A stretch of 64,000 nucleotides of DNA from JACPYM01 sp963699175 (GCA_963699175.1 OY969418.1:930001-994000); one strand, 5' to 3'. Positions 8,715 through 18,069 are shown, counted from the first letter of the stretch. Made by a program: numbers and translations. The notes: generated from the letters alone by a model not told the origin.

Positions 8715-8756
8715 AGTCTATCTCTCAAACACAAAACCAGATTTAGGAGGCGAGCA

Positions 8757-10316
8757 ATGGACAAAAACAACAAACGTCGCTGGACACGCAGAGAGTTCAC
8801 GGCTGCGGCATCAACTACCGCAGCCCTTACCATCGTCCCACGTCACGTGCTGGGCGGGCCAGGCTACACGCCACCGAGCGAGAAGATCAACCTGGCTGTG
8901 ATCGGCCTAGGCCGCCAGGGCATGGCCGTGATGATGAACCTCTTGGCGCTGCCGGAGATTCAGGTCGTCGCCGTCTGCGATGTCAATCAGGGCAGTAAGG
9001 AGTACGCCGAATACAACTCGAATGCGATGCTGACCGCAGCGCGGCGGTTGTTGGGTGCGGGCTTCGAGACTTGGGGCGAGGATTGGAATTCTCCCGGCAC
9101 TGTTCAACTCACAAAGAGCTTTTCGACGAGCATCGGCATCGGCGGGCGCGAACCGGCAAAGAAACTCGTCGAGGCTTATTACAGCTCACGCAATGCGACG
9201 GAGACTTACAAAGGTTGCACTGCTTATTCAGACTTCCGCGAGTTGTTGGAGAAAGAGAAAGATTTGGACGCCGTGTACGTGGCGACGCCCGACCACTGGC
9301 ACGCGCCGATTGCGATTGCGGCGATGCGCAAGCGCAAAAACGTTTTGTGTCAGAAGCCGATGGCACACTCGATTGGAGAAGCACGCCGCATGGCTGCGGT
9401 AGCGCGCGAGATGAAAGTTGCGACTGCGCTGCCGGTGAATAATCCCTACACGCAGGGCAATCAATTAATCGCTGATTGGATTGCAGATGGCGCTATCGGG
9501 CGCGTGCGTGAGGTGCACAACTGGTCTAGCCGCCCCTATTGGCCGCAGGGAGTTGACCGCCCGAAAGAGACTATGCCGGTGCCGCAAAATCTCAACTGGG
9601 ATATGTGGGTCGGGCCGGCGCCGATGCGCCCTTACAACAAAGCCTATCTGCCTTTTGTCTGGCGCGGTTGGTACGACTTCGGCTGCGGTTCGTTCGGCGA
9701 TATGGGCTGTTACAGTTTCGCGGGCGTCTTCAAGATTCTCGGTTTGACTCCGCCCACAGTAGTCGAGGCGTGTTCGGGTGAGTCTTACGAGGAGACTTTC
9801 CCGCAGGCTTCGATTGTGCATCTGGACTTCCCCGCCCGCGAAGGCCGCGGAGAAGTACACATGACTTGGTACGACGGCGGACTGCATCCGCCGCGCCCGG
9901 CGGGCATCGGCGAACAGGATTCCCGGCAGTTCCGCCACCGGCAGGAAGGCGTGATGTATGTCGGCGACAAGGGCCTCATCCTGGCTGGCTTCAATGGCGA
10001 TAACCCGCGCGTCTATCCGGCCTCGCCGAAGTACGCGGCTCCGCCGAGACCGGAAGGCGCTCCCGGACAAGGCGCGCAGGCACAGCGCAGAGACGGCGCG
10101 ATTGATGCGTGGATCACTGCGTGCAAGGAAGGCGCGGCGGCACTGACCAACTTCGAGATTCAGGCTCCTGTCACTGAAGCTTTCTTGCTCGGCTGTATGG
10201 CGCAACGGCTGCCTGGCGAGAAGCTGGTGTGGGATACGACTCAGATGAAGGTGACCAATAACGAGAAGGCGAATAGTTTGGTAGACCCAGCCTATCGCAG
10301 CGGATACACGGTCTGA
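8757..10316 (+). CDS. Tat-exported Gfo/Idh/MocA-family oxidoreductase
   Basis: 519 residues with a strong GGAGG before the ATG. The N-terminus is a twin-arginine signal (RRWTRREF, then an Ala-rich hydrophobic stretch), so the protein is probably exported folded with its nucleotide bound. NAD(P) is bound by AVIGLGRQG near residue 48, and CQKPMAHS carries the family's E/QKP position, with Gln in place of the usual Glu. The typical C-terminal alpha/beta domain follows. Such exported members are abundant in Acidobacteria and Planctomycetes and may act on sugars in the periplasm; the substrate is unknown. Confidence 0.9.
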   Translation: MDKNNKRRWTRREFTAAASTTAALTIVPRHVLGGPGYTPPSEKINLAVIGLGRQGMAVMMNLLALPEIQVVAVCDVNQGSKEYAEYNSNAMLTAARRLLGAGFETWGEDWNSPGTVQLTKSFSTSIGIGGREPAKKLVEAYYSSRNATETYKGCTAYSDFRELLEKEKDLDAVYVATPDHWHAPIAIAAMRKRKNVLCQKPMAHSIGEARRMAAVAREMKVATALPVNNPYTQGNQLIADWIADGAIGRVREVHNWSSRPYWPQGVDRPKETMPVPQNLNWDMWVGPAPMRPYNKAYLPFVWRGWYDFGCGSFGDMGCYSFAGVFKILGLTPPTVVEACSGESYEETFPQASIVHLDFPAREGRGEVHMTWYDGGLHPPRPAGIGEQDSRQFRHRQEGVMYVGDKGLILAGFNGDNPRVYPASPKYAAPPRPEGAPGQGAQAQRRDGAIDAWITACKEGAAALTNFEIQAPVTEAFLLGCMAQRLPGEKLVWDTTQMKVTNNEKANSLVDPAYRSGYTV

Positions 10317-10578
10317 CGCCGCACCAAACCAGTGAGGTATTTGAGCGCAACCTCTGAAGTGACAAAGGCCACTGCGCGGTAGGGTATAGTACAACCAATT
10401 ATTCCGGCCCGTTCGAGCCATTGATGGCAACGATATGGTGAAGTTTGCCTGGGCCGGTGAAACGAATCACCCATTTTCACCTTATATTTGTAAGGACGCT
10501 TGCTGCGCGCAGGCGAATACACCAGGCCCGCGCCCGTTCCGATAGCCTGTTTGGATCCTAGAAAAGGAGGACATACTT

Positions 10579-11145
10579 GTGAATATCAAAGACCCTGTTA
10601 AAACCAATTTCGCCGTGTTGGCCGGGAACCTTAGCCCCGCAGATGCCATTTCCAGAATAAGTGGGAACCGCTATGGGATTGTCGTTGATCAAGACGACAA
10701 TCCCGTTTCGGTGATCATGCGCAAGGACTTAACCTGGGCGTTAGAGAATCATGCCCCAAAGCTGATAAGTGTGGAGGCCGCGCTCCCTCCTACAATCATC
10801 ATTCCTAGCGGAACCACGGTTGCGCAGATTATGGAATCGCGCGTTTCTGGTTTGCTTGATTTCCAGCCTAATGGACTGGTGGTTATGGCGGCCGCAGGAA
10901 TTGCTGGGGTTTTGCCTACAAAGTTCTTTAGTACTCAGGCGATCGGTCTAGTCGCAAGTGGAAAGGCAGCAAGCTACGCCATCGGGGATTCGGGACTTGG
11001 CGGTGTTATCGGAGTACCGGAGGGCATATTCTTCTGCAAGGAGGAAGGGTGCGGCTACCCCAATACGATTGTCTCTATTGACGAAGATGACATTCCCTGG
11101 TGCAAGAACACCAAACTGTTACCGCATCGCGTCAAGTTGAGTTGA
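10579..11145 (+). CDS. Degenerate CBS-pair protein with a cysteine-containing tail, first gene of a three-gene operon
   Basis: 188 residues starting at GTG 10579 behind AAGGAGG. Two CBS-like repeats can be traced: residues ~10-55 (SPADAISRIS, YGIVVDQDDNPVSVI) and ~70-118 (PSGTTVAQIM, GLVVMAAAGIAGVLPT). CBS pairs usually bind adenine nucleotides. The C-terminal ~35 residues contain C153-x4-C158 and C175, possibly part of a metal site, followed by a basic end. No signal peptide. The next gene starts 13 bases later and a third is coupled to that. A role as cytoplasmic nucleotide sensor for the membrane partner is inferred; I do not recognise the full-length family. Confidence 0.6.
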   Translation: MNIKDPVKTNFAVLAGNLSPADAISRISGNRYGIVVDQDDNPVSVIMRKDLTWALENHAPKLISVEAALPPTIIIPSGTTVAQIMESRVSGLLDFQPNGLVVMAAAGIAGVLPTKFFSTQAIGLVASGKAASYAIGDSGLGGVIGVPEGIFFCKEEGCGYPNTIVSIDEDDIPWCKNTKLLPHRVKLS

Positions 11146-11157
11146 TAAGGAGTGCAA

Positions 11158-12252
11158 ATGTTTAGCACTGTTCTTAAAGAAGTGACCGGCCTTTTTGACC
11201 GGCGCTTCTTGTTGAACCTGTTCTTTCCGAGCCTGATCTTCTGGGCCTTGCTCGTCATTGTGTGGTTTGCCGGTAAAGGCCAGCTTGCTGAAGCGGCGCA
11301 AGCCTGGAACCAGCAAGAGGCGACCCTACTAACAATTGAAATAATCGGCTTCCTTGCCTGGGTAATCATATTCGGTTACGTGCTGGGCAGTCAGTTGACC
11401 GCGATCTTAAAGCTTTACGAAGGCTACTGGGATTTCCCCGCCGGGCGATTCTTCAAAGCGCTTGGCACAAGGCGACACAGACAGAGGTTAGCTAAGCTCT
11501 ATAAGGAGTCGGCCAGCAAACAGACGGTGACATACACAAACTCGCCGCCCGATTCGTTAGCCGCTCCCCCTGGAGAATCTTTAACCGACCTCCGCAACTC
11601 TCAGATTCTTCACTGCGACGACTTGGCGGTTGAAGTGAGACCCACTGTTCAAGTGAGCCCCCCTAGGGAGTCGTTAACCAGTCTCCTAAGCTATCAAGAG
11701 ATTTATCTGCACTACCCGCAGCTTACTCAGCAACAACACGTAATGCCGACACTCCTGGGTAATATTCTCAAGAACGCCGAACTCTATCCGCGGGACCGTT
11801 ACAGAATTGATTCTGTTTTGCTCTGGCCTCGTCTGTATAACCTGTTCCCGGAACGCTTCATCAACTTGATCGCAGAGGTGAGAACGGCGCTAGACTTCAT
11901 GCTGGTGATCGCGTCATTGAGTATAGCCTTTGCAGTTCTGAGCGGAGCATACCTGCTCATCGTGCGGGCGGAGTGGTGGCTGTTTCTGATCTGCTTTTGG
12001 GGTGGCCTGCTAGTCGCCCGGACTGCGTACCACGGGGCAGTCGGCAACGCCTTGCTATTCGCTCAACAAATCAAGGCTGCTTTCGATCTTTACCGCTTTG
12101 AACTGCTAAAGCAGATGCACATCTCACTCCCGCCCACGCTCGCTGACGAGCGTGATGTGTGGCGTGACCTGTGCCGGTTTCTTTACCGCAACTATCGTCC
12201 GCACGCATACACCTATTCGCACCCTAACCCTTCTCCGCCTGACAAGGGATAG
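11158..12252 (+). CDS. Four-helix membrane protein, second gene of the operon, unknown function
   Basis: 364 residues from ATG 11158, chosen over GTG 11152 because TAAGGAG lies at the right distance only for the ATG. Two N-terminal helices (about 18-38 and 58-82) and two later helices (about 240-290, LDFMLVIASLSIAFAVLSG and LFLICFWGGLLVA) frame a ~150-residue hydrophilic middle. The tail after the last helix is helical and ends in a Tyr/Pro-rich stretch. No catalytic motif is seen. Its stop overlaps the GTG just before the next gene. This topology resembles the membrane effectors or scaffolds of signalling cassettes, but no named family is recognised. Confidence 0.65.
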   Translation: MFSTVLKEVTGLFDRRFLLNLFFPSLIFWALLVIVWFAGKGQLAEAAQAWNQQEATLLTIEIIGFLAWVIIFGYVLGSQLTAILKLYEGYWDFPAGRFFKALGTRRHRQRLAKLYKESASKQTVTYTNSPPDSLAAPPGESLTDLRNSQILHCDDLAVEVRPTVQVSPPRESLTSLLSYQEIYLHYPQLTQQQHVMPTLLGNILKNAELYPRDRYRIDSVLLWPRLYNLFPERFINLIAEVRTALDFMLVIASLSIAFAVLSGAYLLIVRAEWWLFLICFWGGLLVARTAYHGAVGNALLFAQQIKAAFDLYRFELLKQMHISLPPTLADERDVWRDLCRFLYRNYRPHAYTYSHPNPSPPDKG

Positions 12253-12257
12253 TGCCT

Positions 12258-13967
12258 ATGCTAATGAAGAGAAAGTTATTCGTTCTTTTATCTAGCCACT
12301 TTAATGGGCTGTTAGTGCTATTGATCTTGTTGATCGGAGTGGCTGGCGCAATTTACTTGCGACTCACAAGCAAGCAGGCTGCACCGGCGGCAGCGGGAAT
12401 TGATTTCACGCCCGCATTTGCCATCATTCAACTCAACGATGTTTACCGGATTGATGCGGTTGAGAATGGGAAACTTGGCGGGCTGAGCCGTGTCGCGTCG
12501 CTGGTCAAGCAAACACAGCAAGCGAACAAGAACGTCTTCATATTTCACGCGGGTGACTTTCTTTCGCCCTCTCTCGAAAGCGAGTACTTCGGCGGGCATC
12601 AAATGGTCGCCGCGCTGAACTATCTCTCCAAACTTGCACACCTGTATGTGGTGCCCGGCAATCACGAATTCGATTTCAAAAAGGCCTCGGCGTTTGATAA
12701 CGCAATGAGAAGCTCGGAATTTACCTGGCTCTCTTCGAATATCAATTTCGAAGCCAAAGGCGATCTGACTAAGTTGGAAAGATTTCCCGAGCGGAACAAG
12801 GTAGTAACGATGGGAGGTATGAAGGTTGGCATCTTCGCTCTCACTATTTCCGGTAACTACAAAAGCGAAGATATTGGATGGCCGGCGGTCGCTAGTAAGT
12901 ACCCGGAAGTCGCCAAGAAAGAGATCAGTGAGTTGGAGCAACAGGGCGCGGACGTCATCGTCGGTCTTACACACCTGGAGGTAGATGATGACAAGAAGGT
13001 AGCGGCGCTTCGCAGCGAACACCCTAAATTTATGTGGATAGCAGGCGGCCATGAACACACTGCACAGAAATACGACCTCGATGAGAAGAGCGCGCTAATC
13101 ACCAAAGGCGATTCCAACGCCCGCAGCATTTGGCGAGTTTACTTCGGTATGAAAAACGGTAAGCTCACCGTGCACCCGGAAAAGATCAATGTCAACGAAT
13201 CAATCCAGATTGACGGCGCATACAAAACCAAGATCGAAGACTACTACCACGCCGAGCTAAAGCAGCGCATACCACAACTCGACGAAGTCATCGGCACCAC
13301 TACCGCCTGCCTTGACGGTCGAGAGGAAACTATCAGAAATCAAGAGAGCAACTTGGGGAACTATATAGTTGACCAGATGCGCCTGGCATTTCCTGGAGTC
13401 GCGATTGATGCCGCGATCCTCGGCAGTGGGACGATCCGTATTGATGACAGGATTTGCAACGACATTCGCGTCGCACATTTGCTACGCACCATCGGGTTCC
13501 CAACGCGGATAACCTACATCAGTATCAGCGGCAAAGACCTAAAAAGGACACTTGAGCACGCAATAACGCGCAAGTATGGTAATGGCCGCTTCCTTCAAGT
13601 GTCTGGGGTAAGATTTGAATTTGATCGCAGCAAGAACGATGAAAACCGAGTCAGCAACATTTGGATCAAGAAGAAAGACAGATGGGAAGCGCTGTCGGAA
13701 AATAATGCTAGTAAAATGTACACCGTCGCTTTACCAGAGTTTATATTTTGTGGTGGTGATGACTATTCCTTCAAGGGCAGCAAAGTCATGAATCAAACCG
13801 CGGAATGCAAAAACAATCATTTAGCGGAAGCTTTCCTCGGCCCTGACCTTAGGCACATTCTTATTGATGCAGTTTCCCGTGCTCAACTTAAAGGGCAACC
13901 TATCGCCGTTCCTTACGAGATGAGAATACTCGACAAAACACCTCTTGGAAGCAACAATCCGCAATGA
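12258..13967 (+). CDS. Membrane-anchored 5'-nucleotidase/UshA-type metallophosphoesterase
   Basis: 569 residues from ATG 12258 (AAGGG upstream). An N-terminal anchor (about 16-36, LLVLLILLIGVAGAIYL) places the enzyme in the periplasm. Metal-site motifs: N60-D61-V-Y63, where Tyr replaces the usual His of NDxH as in a known subgroup; HAGD (D100); VPGNHEF (N135, H136); GLTHLEVD; GGHEHT. The C-terminal substrate domain has the ESNLGN and LGSGTIR signatures. The family removes phosphate from nucleotides or splits UDP-sugars and cyclic nucleotides. Placed behind a CBS-like protein and a membrane protein, it may consume or sense a nucleotide outside the membrane; that link is inference. Confidence 0.85.
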   Translation: MLMKRKLFVLLSSHFNGLLVLLILLIGVAGAIYLRLTSKQAAPAAAGIDFTPAFAIIQLNDVYRIDAVENGKLGGLSRVASLVKQTQQANKNVFIFHAGDFLSPSLESEYFGGHQMVAALNYLSKLAHLYVVPGNHEFDFKKASAFDNAMRSSEFTWLSSNINFEAKGDLTKLERFPERNKVVTMGGMKVGIFALTISGNYKSEDIGWPAVASKYPEVAKKEISELEQQGADVIVGLTHLEVDDDKKVAALRSEHPKFMWIAGGHEHTAQKYDLDEKSALITKGDSNARSIWRVYFGMKNGKLTVHPEKINVNESIQIDGAYKTKIEDYYHAELKQRIPQLDEVIGTTTACLDGREETIRNQESNLGNYIVDQMRLAFPGVAIDAAILGSGTIRIDDRICNDIRVAHLLRTIGFPTRITYISISGKDLKRTLEHAITRKYGNGRFLQVSGVRFEFDRSKNDENRVSNIWIKKKDRWEALSENNASKMYTVALPEFIFCGGDDYSFKGSKVMNQTAECKNNHLAEAFLGPDLRHILIDAVSRAQLKGQPIAVPYEMRILDKTPLGSNNPQ

Positions 13968-14261
13968 GTTCTCATGTAGCAGTAGGCAATACACGGCCAG
14001 TAGAAACAGCGTCTAAGGGATAGGTTAACCGGGCTGAGTCTGAGATGTGGGCAATAGTCGAATATCGTCTGACTGACCACCCTAAAGTCAGAGATACAGT
14101 CCGCCCAGAAATCAGGGAACAAACGGCCTGCCGAGGAGCGTATTGGGCTGACGTGGCTGAAATTGAAACCCGATCTAATTTTGCACTCCACCAATTGCAT
14201 TCTTGCGTAGTCAAGCAGCAGGCAAGACCGAACAATTCCCTAACTGCAAAGGAACGATCAC

Positions 14262-16127
14262 ATGCGAAATGAAAACCAGATGATAGACAGCGCACCGACC
14301 GAAGAACCGACGGCTCAAAAGCCGCTCCGGTTGTGGCCCGGCGTGGTCGTCGCAGTGCTGCTTGCAATCCTCATGTTTGTCGTACCCGTAATCATACCCG
14401 ACAGCATGATGATCGGGATGTTTGGTGGGGTCGCCGCCGGACTGGTTATCCTCGTGTGGTGGTTGTTCTTCAGCCGCGCGCCCTGGTCGGAGCGCATAGG
14501 CGCTCTTGTGGTGATGGCAGTCGCGCTATTCGCGATAAAGTACCTCGTTCACCCATCCATTGCGAATGCGGGAATGGGAATGATGTTGCCCATCCTCGGA
14601 ACCCCGCTTCTGTGTCTTGCATTGGTGTTGTGGGCAGTCGCCACCCGTCGCCTTTCCAGCGGCCCTCGGCGCGCATTGCTGGCCGCCACCATCCTGCTTG
14701 CCTGCGGAGCATTCACAACTCTGCGCACTGGCGGTATTACCGGCAGTGGCATTTCTGATTTGCACTGGCGGTGGACTAAAACTCCTGAGCAACTGCTGCT
14801 AGCTCGGGCCGACGAGCCGGTACCACTGCCGCCGCCGAACGCAGCGCCTGTAGCAGAAGCACCTGAAAAACCGCTTTCAACATCGGCGCAACCTGAGCCG
14901 TCACCTGTAGCGACGACAACCGCGAAGACTGCCGAGAAATCGCCGGTTCCAGCAGCAGCGGAAACGCGCGCCAGTTGGCCCGGCTTTCGCGGCCCCAATC
15001 GCGACAGCGTCATTCGTGGCGTACAGATCAAGACCGACTGGTCGAAATCGCCGCCGGTCGAGTTGTGGCGTCACCCTGTCGGGCCGGGCTGGTCATCCTT
15101 CGCGGTGCGCGGCGACCTCGTCTACACGCAGGAGCAGCGCGGTGAGGACGAGGTCGTCTCGTGCTACAACCTGACTACCGGCAAGCCTGTGTGGCGGCAC
15201 CGCGACGCAACCCGGTTTTGGGAGTCGAATGCAGGCGCCGGGCCGCGCGCGACGCCTACTCTCAACAAGGGTCGCGTCTACACCTTTGGCGCGACCGGCA
15301 TCCTGAATGCACTCTCAGCTCGTGACGGAGCGGTCATCTGGTCGCGCAACGCGGCGTCGGACACTCACACGAAAACCCCGGAGTGGGGCTTCGCCAGCTC
15401 GCCGCTCATCATTGGCGACGTGGTGATCGTCGCGACTGCGGGGACGCTCGCAGCCTATGATCTCGAAACTGGCAATCCGCGCTGGCTCGGCCCGACCTGC
15501 CGCGGGGGCTACAGTTCGCCACAGATCACGACGATTGCCGGTGTTCCGCAGATTCTCTTGCTGAACGGTGAAGGCGCAATCAGCGTTTCGCCTTCTGACG
15601 GGACGCTGCTCTGGAAGCACGAGTGGAAGGGCGACGGCATCGTGCAACCGTTCGTGCTCGCTGGCAGCAACGTCCTGATCGGCAGCGGCTCCGGACTCGC
15701 CGAAGTCGGTACACGCCGTCTTGCGGTCTCGCATAAACCTGACGGATGGAGCGTCGAACAGCGATGGACTTCAAACGGGTTGAAGCCGTACTTCAACGAC
15801 TTCGTCGTTCACAAAGGTCATGCCTTCGGCTTCGACGGCAGTATTCTCGCTTGCATCAATCTCGAAGACGGTAAGCGTAAGTGGAAGGGCGGACGCTACG
15901 GCAACGGTCAGCTTGTTCTATTGCGCGATCAAGACTTGCTGTTGGTGCTCACGGAGCAAGGTGAGCTGGCGCTGGTCTCCGCGACCACCGACCAGTTCAC
16001 AGAGCTCGCGCGATTCCCGGCGATTGAGGGCAAGACCTGGAATCATCCGGTGTTGGTCGGCGATGTTCTGCTGGCCCGCAACGGCGAGCATATGGCCGCG
16101 TTCAGGCTGCCCGTCGAGGGTCGCTGA
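14262..16127 (+). CDS. Membrane protein with periplasmic PQQ-type beta-propeller
   Basis: 621 residues. Five hydrophobic helices lie within residues 22-155, then a Pro/Ala-rich linker (about 175-235), then a beta-propeller with repeated blades of the PQQ-like type (SWPGFRGPNRDS, TGKPVWRH, DGAVIWSR, DGTLLWKH, DGKRKWKG). Secreted quinoprotein-like propellers of this kind without dehydrogenase residues usually serve as scaffolds or binding platforms. AAGGA sits before the ATG. The 294 bases upstream hold no convincing gene. An attC-like palindrome follows the stop and may mark a former mobile cassette. Enzymatic activity is not supported by the sequence. Confidence 0.8.
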   Translation: MRNENQMIDSAPTEEPTAQKPLRLWPGVVVAVLLAILMFVVPVIIPDSMMIGMFGGVAAGLVILVWWLFFSRAPWSERIGALVVMAVALFAIKYLVHPSIANAGMGMMLPILGTPLLCLALVLWAVATRRLSSGPRRALLAATILLACGAFTTLRTGGITGSGISDLHWRWTKTPEQLLLARADEPVPLPPPNAAPVAEAPEKPLSTSAQPEPSPVATTTAKTAEKSPVPAAAETRASWPGFRGPNRDSVIRGVQIKTDWSKSPPVELWRHPVGPGWSSFAVRGDLVYTQEQRGEDEVVSCYNLTTGKPVWRHRDATRFWESNAGAGPRATPTLNKGRVYTFGATGILNALSARDGAVIWSRNAASDTHTKTPEWGFASSPLIIGDVVIVATAGTLAAYDLETGNPRWLGPTCRGGYSSPQITTIAGVPQILLLNGEGAISVSPSDGTLLWKHEWKGDGIVQPFVLAGSNVLIGSGSGLAEVGTRRLAVSHKPDGWSVEQRWTSNGLKPYFNDFVVHKGHAFGFDGSILACINLEDGKRKWKGGRYGNGQLVLLRDQDLLLVLTEQGELALVSATTDQFTELARFPAIEGKTWNHPVLVGDVLLARNGEHMAAFRLPVEGR

Positions 16128-16143
16128 CGTGGCTGCCATATCG

Positions 16144-16220
16144 GGTGCCGCCCAACTCGGGCGTGCAGCGGAGAGCGCGAGCTAGTGTTCGCCCTGATCC
16201 CTAATGCGTTGTTAGGCACC
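16144..16220. other. attC-like recombination site (tentative)
   Basis: GGTGCC (16144-16149) pairs with GGCACC (16215-16220). Inside lie GCCCAAC (16150-16156, fits RYYYAAC) and GTTAGGC (16211-16217, fits GTTRRRY). TCGGGCG and CGCCCTGA could form the inner stem. The 68-base distance between cores is within the known attC range. No integrase is present, and arms pair imperfectly. Confidence 0.35.
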
Positions 16221-16278
16221 AAAATCCGGGAGAGCAGGCACAAAGATATGAATCGTCAGACAACAAAAGGAGCATCCC

Positions 16279-17115
16279 ATGAAAAACAAAATGTTGTTCC
16301 TCACTGCAATTGGTTTTTGCTTTATTGCGATTTCTAGTATTGGCGCACAAAAACTCAAAAACCCTATCCAGCTAAGGCAACCGGCAAGCCGACCAGAGCA
16401 AGCCAAAAGGGTGGAACATGAACGGATTAACCTGCTGAGAGAACAAAGAGCAGACACCGTCCGTCTGATTTATGATCAAGCCCATGGCGAACAGCCACCG
16501 CCCGCTCAAATGGAGGGCATCGCCAAGAAACTCGGCTTTGAGATTCAAACCTCCGCTCAACCGCTCAACGCCGAAGCTCTCAAGGGCGCTCGCCTGCTCT
16601 ATCTTCGCGCTCCAGCGCAGGAGTTCACAGCTACGGAGACGGAGGCCATTGTAGCCTTCGTGAAGGGCGGTGGTTCTTTGTTGCTGGTGCTGGACGAGGA
16701 GCGGCGGCAGTCTTTGGAAAAAACGGGCGTCAATAAGCTCATCGCGCCCTTTGGTCTGAGGCTGACTCCCGACACCGAGTACCTGCACAACTGCGGCGCC
16801 ATCGCCAAGGCCGGGGAGATCAACCAGGCGGATCGCGAGTTGCCCTTCAGCGGCGGACGTGCTGTCGAGGGCGGCACGGCATTCGCATTTCAACTCGACA
16901 AAGCTGGCAAGCCAGCACAGCCTTTCGGCGCCTACAAGCGACTCGATAAGGGAGCACGCATCGTGGTGCTCGGCGAAGGCATGGCCCCCTTGTTCCTCGG
17001 TGTCCCTAATGGTGTGCGGCTCACGGGCGTTCCGAATGACCCGACCAGAACCACCTATTGGGGCAAGGACAGCGCCATCTTCATGGAGGAGTTGCTGAGG
17101 TGGCTTTCCCGGTAA
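16279..17115 (+). CDS. Secreted DUF4350-like / glutaminase-fold hypothetical protein
   Basis: 278 residues with AAAAGGAG before the ATG. A signal peptide (MLFLTAIGFCFIAISSIGA) is followed by a domain that reads like DUF4350: VRLIYDQAHGEQPP near the start, then ATETEAIVAFVKGGGSLLLVLDEE, the flavodoxin-like strand-turn characteristic of trehalose-utilisation/GATase-like folds. DUF4350 proteins are mostly uncharacterised and lack a clear nucleophile; none is obvious here. It sits alone between an attC-like site and a palindromic element. The family name is tentative, export is well supported. Confidence 0.6.
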   Translation: MKNKMLFLTAIGFCFIAISSIGAQKLKNPIQLRQPASRPEQAKRVEHERINLLREQRADTVRLIYDQAHGEQPPPAQMEGIAKKLGFEIQTSAQPLNAEALKGARLLYLRAPAQEFTATETEAIVAFVKGGGSLLLVLDEERRQSLEKTGVNKLIAPFGLRLTPDTEYLHNCGAIAKAGEINQADRELPFSGGRAVEGGTAFAFQLDKAGKPAQPFGAYKRLDKGARIVVLGEGMAPLFLGVPNGVRLTGVPNDPTRTTYWGKDSAIFMEELLRWLSR

Positions 17116-17318
17116 TTGGTTAGCCATAGTCACCAGGTTTCGTGATTCATACTATGTCACCTAACGGCAGGGGTTCAGCGGGTCGGCCCTTGAAACCATT
17201 GACAGCCTAAGCCTCTGTCAGGACGACTCCGCTTTACAAACCCCAGCCGAGCAATGCCACCCCGAAAAAATATTCTGCAGATGATAGTTCTTAGATCGGT
17301 TTGCAAATGAGTGTATGG

Positions 17319-17409
17319 ATCAAACCACGGGGAGCACGGGGCACACAGGGAAACAGCAACATTGCCTATGCCAGCTTTCCCCGTGCTCCCTGTGCTCCCC
17401 GTGGTTGAT
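17319..17409. repeat. Inverted repeat element in the gap before the PadR gene
   Basis: Arms 17319-17337 (ATCAAACCACGGGGAGCAC) and 17392-17409 match except for one extra A. Inner GGGAAA/TTTCCC and outer GTGTA/TACAC extend the pairing. Frames that cross the element are not convincing genes. The remaining part of the 612-base gap (17116-17727) shows nothing recognisable apart from the ribosome site TAGGAGG at its right end. Confidence 0.75.
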
Positions 17410-17727
17410 TTTGCCGTACACACAATTGAAATCCGATCTAGCCGAAATCTCCGCCTTACGAAGTGAGCGCAGTCAAGCACTCAAAGCAAAAGGTCGCACC
17501 CGGCTGACACAGGCCGAAAGCCTAGCGAGCAGTCTGCCTGCCAACCAGGGATCAAGCTAACGCACTTCAGTGGCCGCCAGCGTCCGCTTAGCGGTGGGAC
17601 AAATTTTCCCTGACGTATTGAATGATCCATCAGTCGAGCCGAGCAGGACGAGAATTGTCCTGCTCGTATTGCTTTCCTATACGAAGTGTGAGAGTCTCCT
17701 ATGCCCAACCAATAGGAGGCTATCTCG

Positions 17728-18069
17728 ATGAGCGACAAGACTGACATCTGGCAGGGCACGCTGGCCCTGATGGTGCTGAAAACGCTGGAAGCGCTTGGGC
17801 CGCTGCACGGCTACGGCGTCGCACGCCGGATCGAGCAGATCAGCGGTGACCGGCTCTCGGTCAACTACGGCACGCTCTATCCGGCGTTGTTGAAGTTGGA
17901 GCAGGAGGGCTATATCTCATCCGAGTGGGGCGTCTCCGACAACAACCGCAAGGCCAAGTATTACAAGTTGACCCGCGTGGGTCGCAAGCAACTCGCCAAG
18001 GAAGTTCGTGAGTGGGAGCGAACCAGTTCCATCCTGGCGCGCTTCTTTGCCCCGGCGGAGGAGTCCTGA
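17728..18069 (+). CDS. PadR-family transcriptional regulator
   Basis: 113 residues, the usual size for the short PadR subfamily. TAGGAGG precedes the ATG. The winged helix has the family signature LHGYGVARRIEQIS, then VNYGTLYPALLKLEQEGYI and the wing region ending KYYKLTRVGRKQL. Its TGA overlaps the ATG of the following permease (TGATG), so the two are translationally coupled. In Acidobacteria this PadR-ADOP pair recurs many times per genome; the regulator probably represses its own operon in response to a small molecule or membrane stress. Confidence 0.95.
   Translation: MSDKTDIWQGTLALMVLKTLEALGPLHGYGVARRIEQISGDRLSVNYGTLYPALLKLEQEGYISSEWGVSDNNRKAKYYKLTRVGRKQLAKEVREWERTSSILARFFAPAEES

Noticed and set aside
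14045..14272. 75-codon plus-strand frame before the propeller gene
   Set aside because: No ribosome site, unlikely composition, and it overlaps the start of the real gene.
17315..17560. 81-codon plus-strand frame
   Set aside because: It runs through the inverted repeat at 17319-17409 and has no ribosome site or recognisable family.
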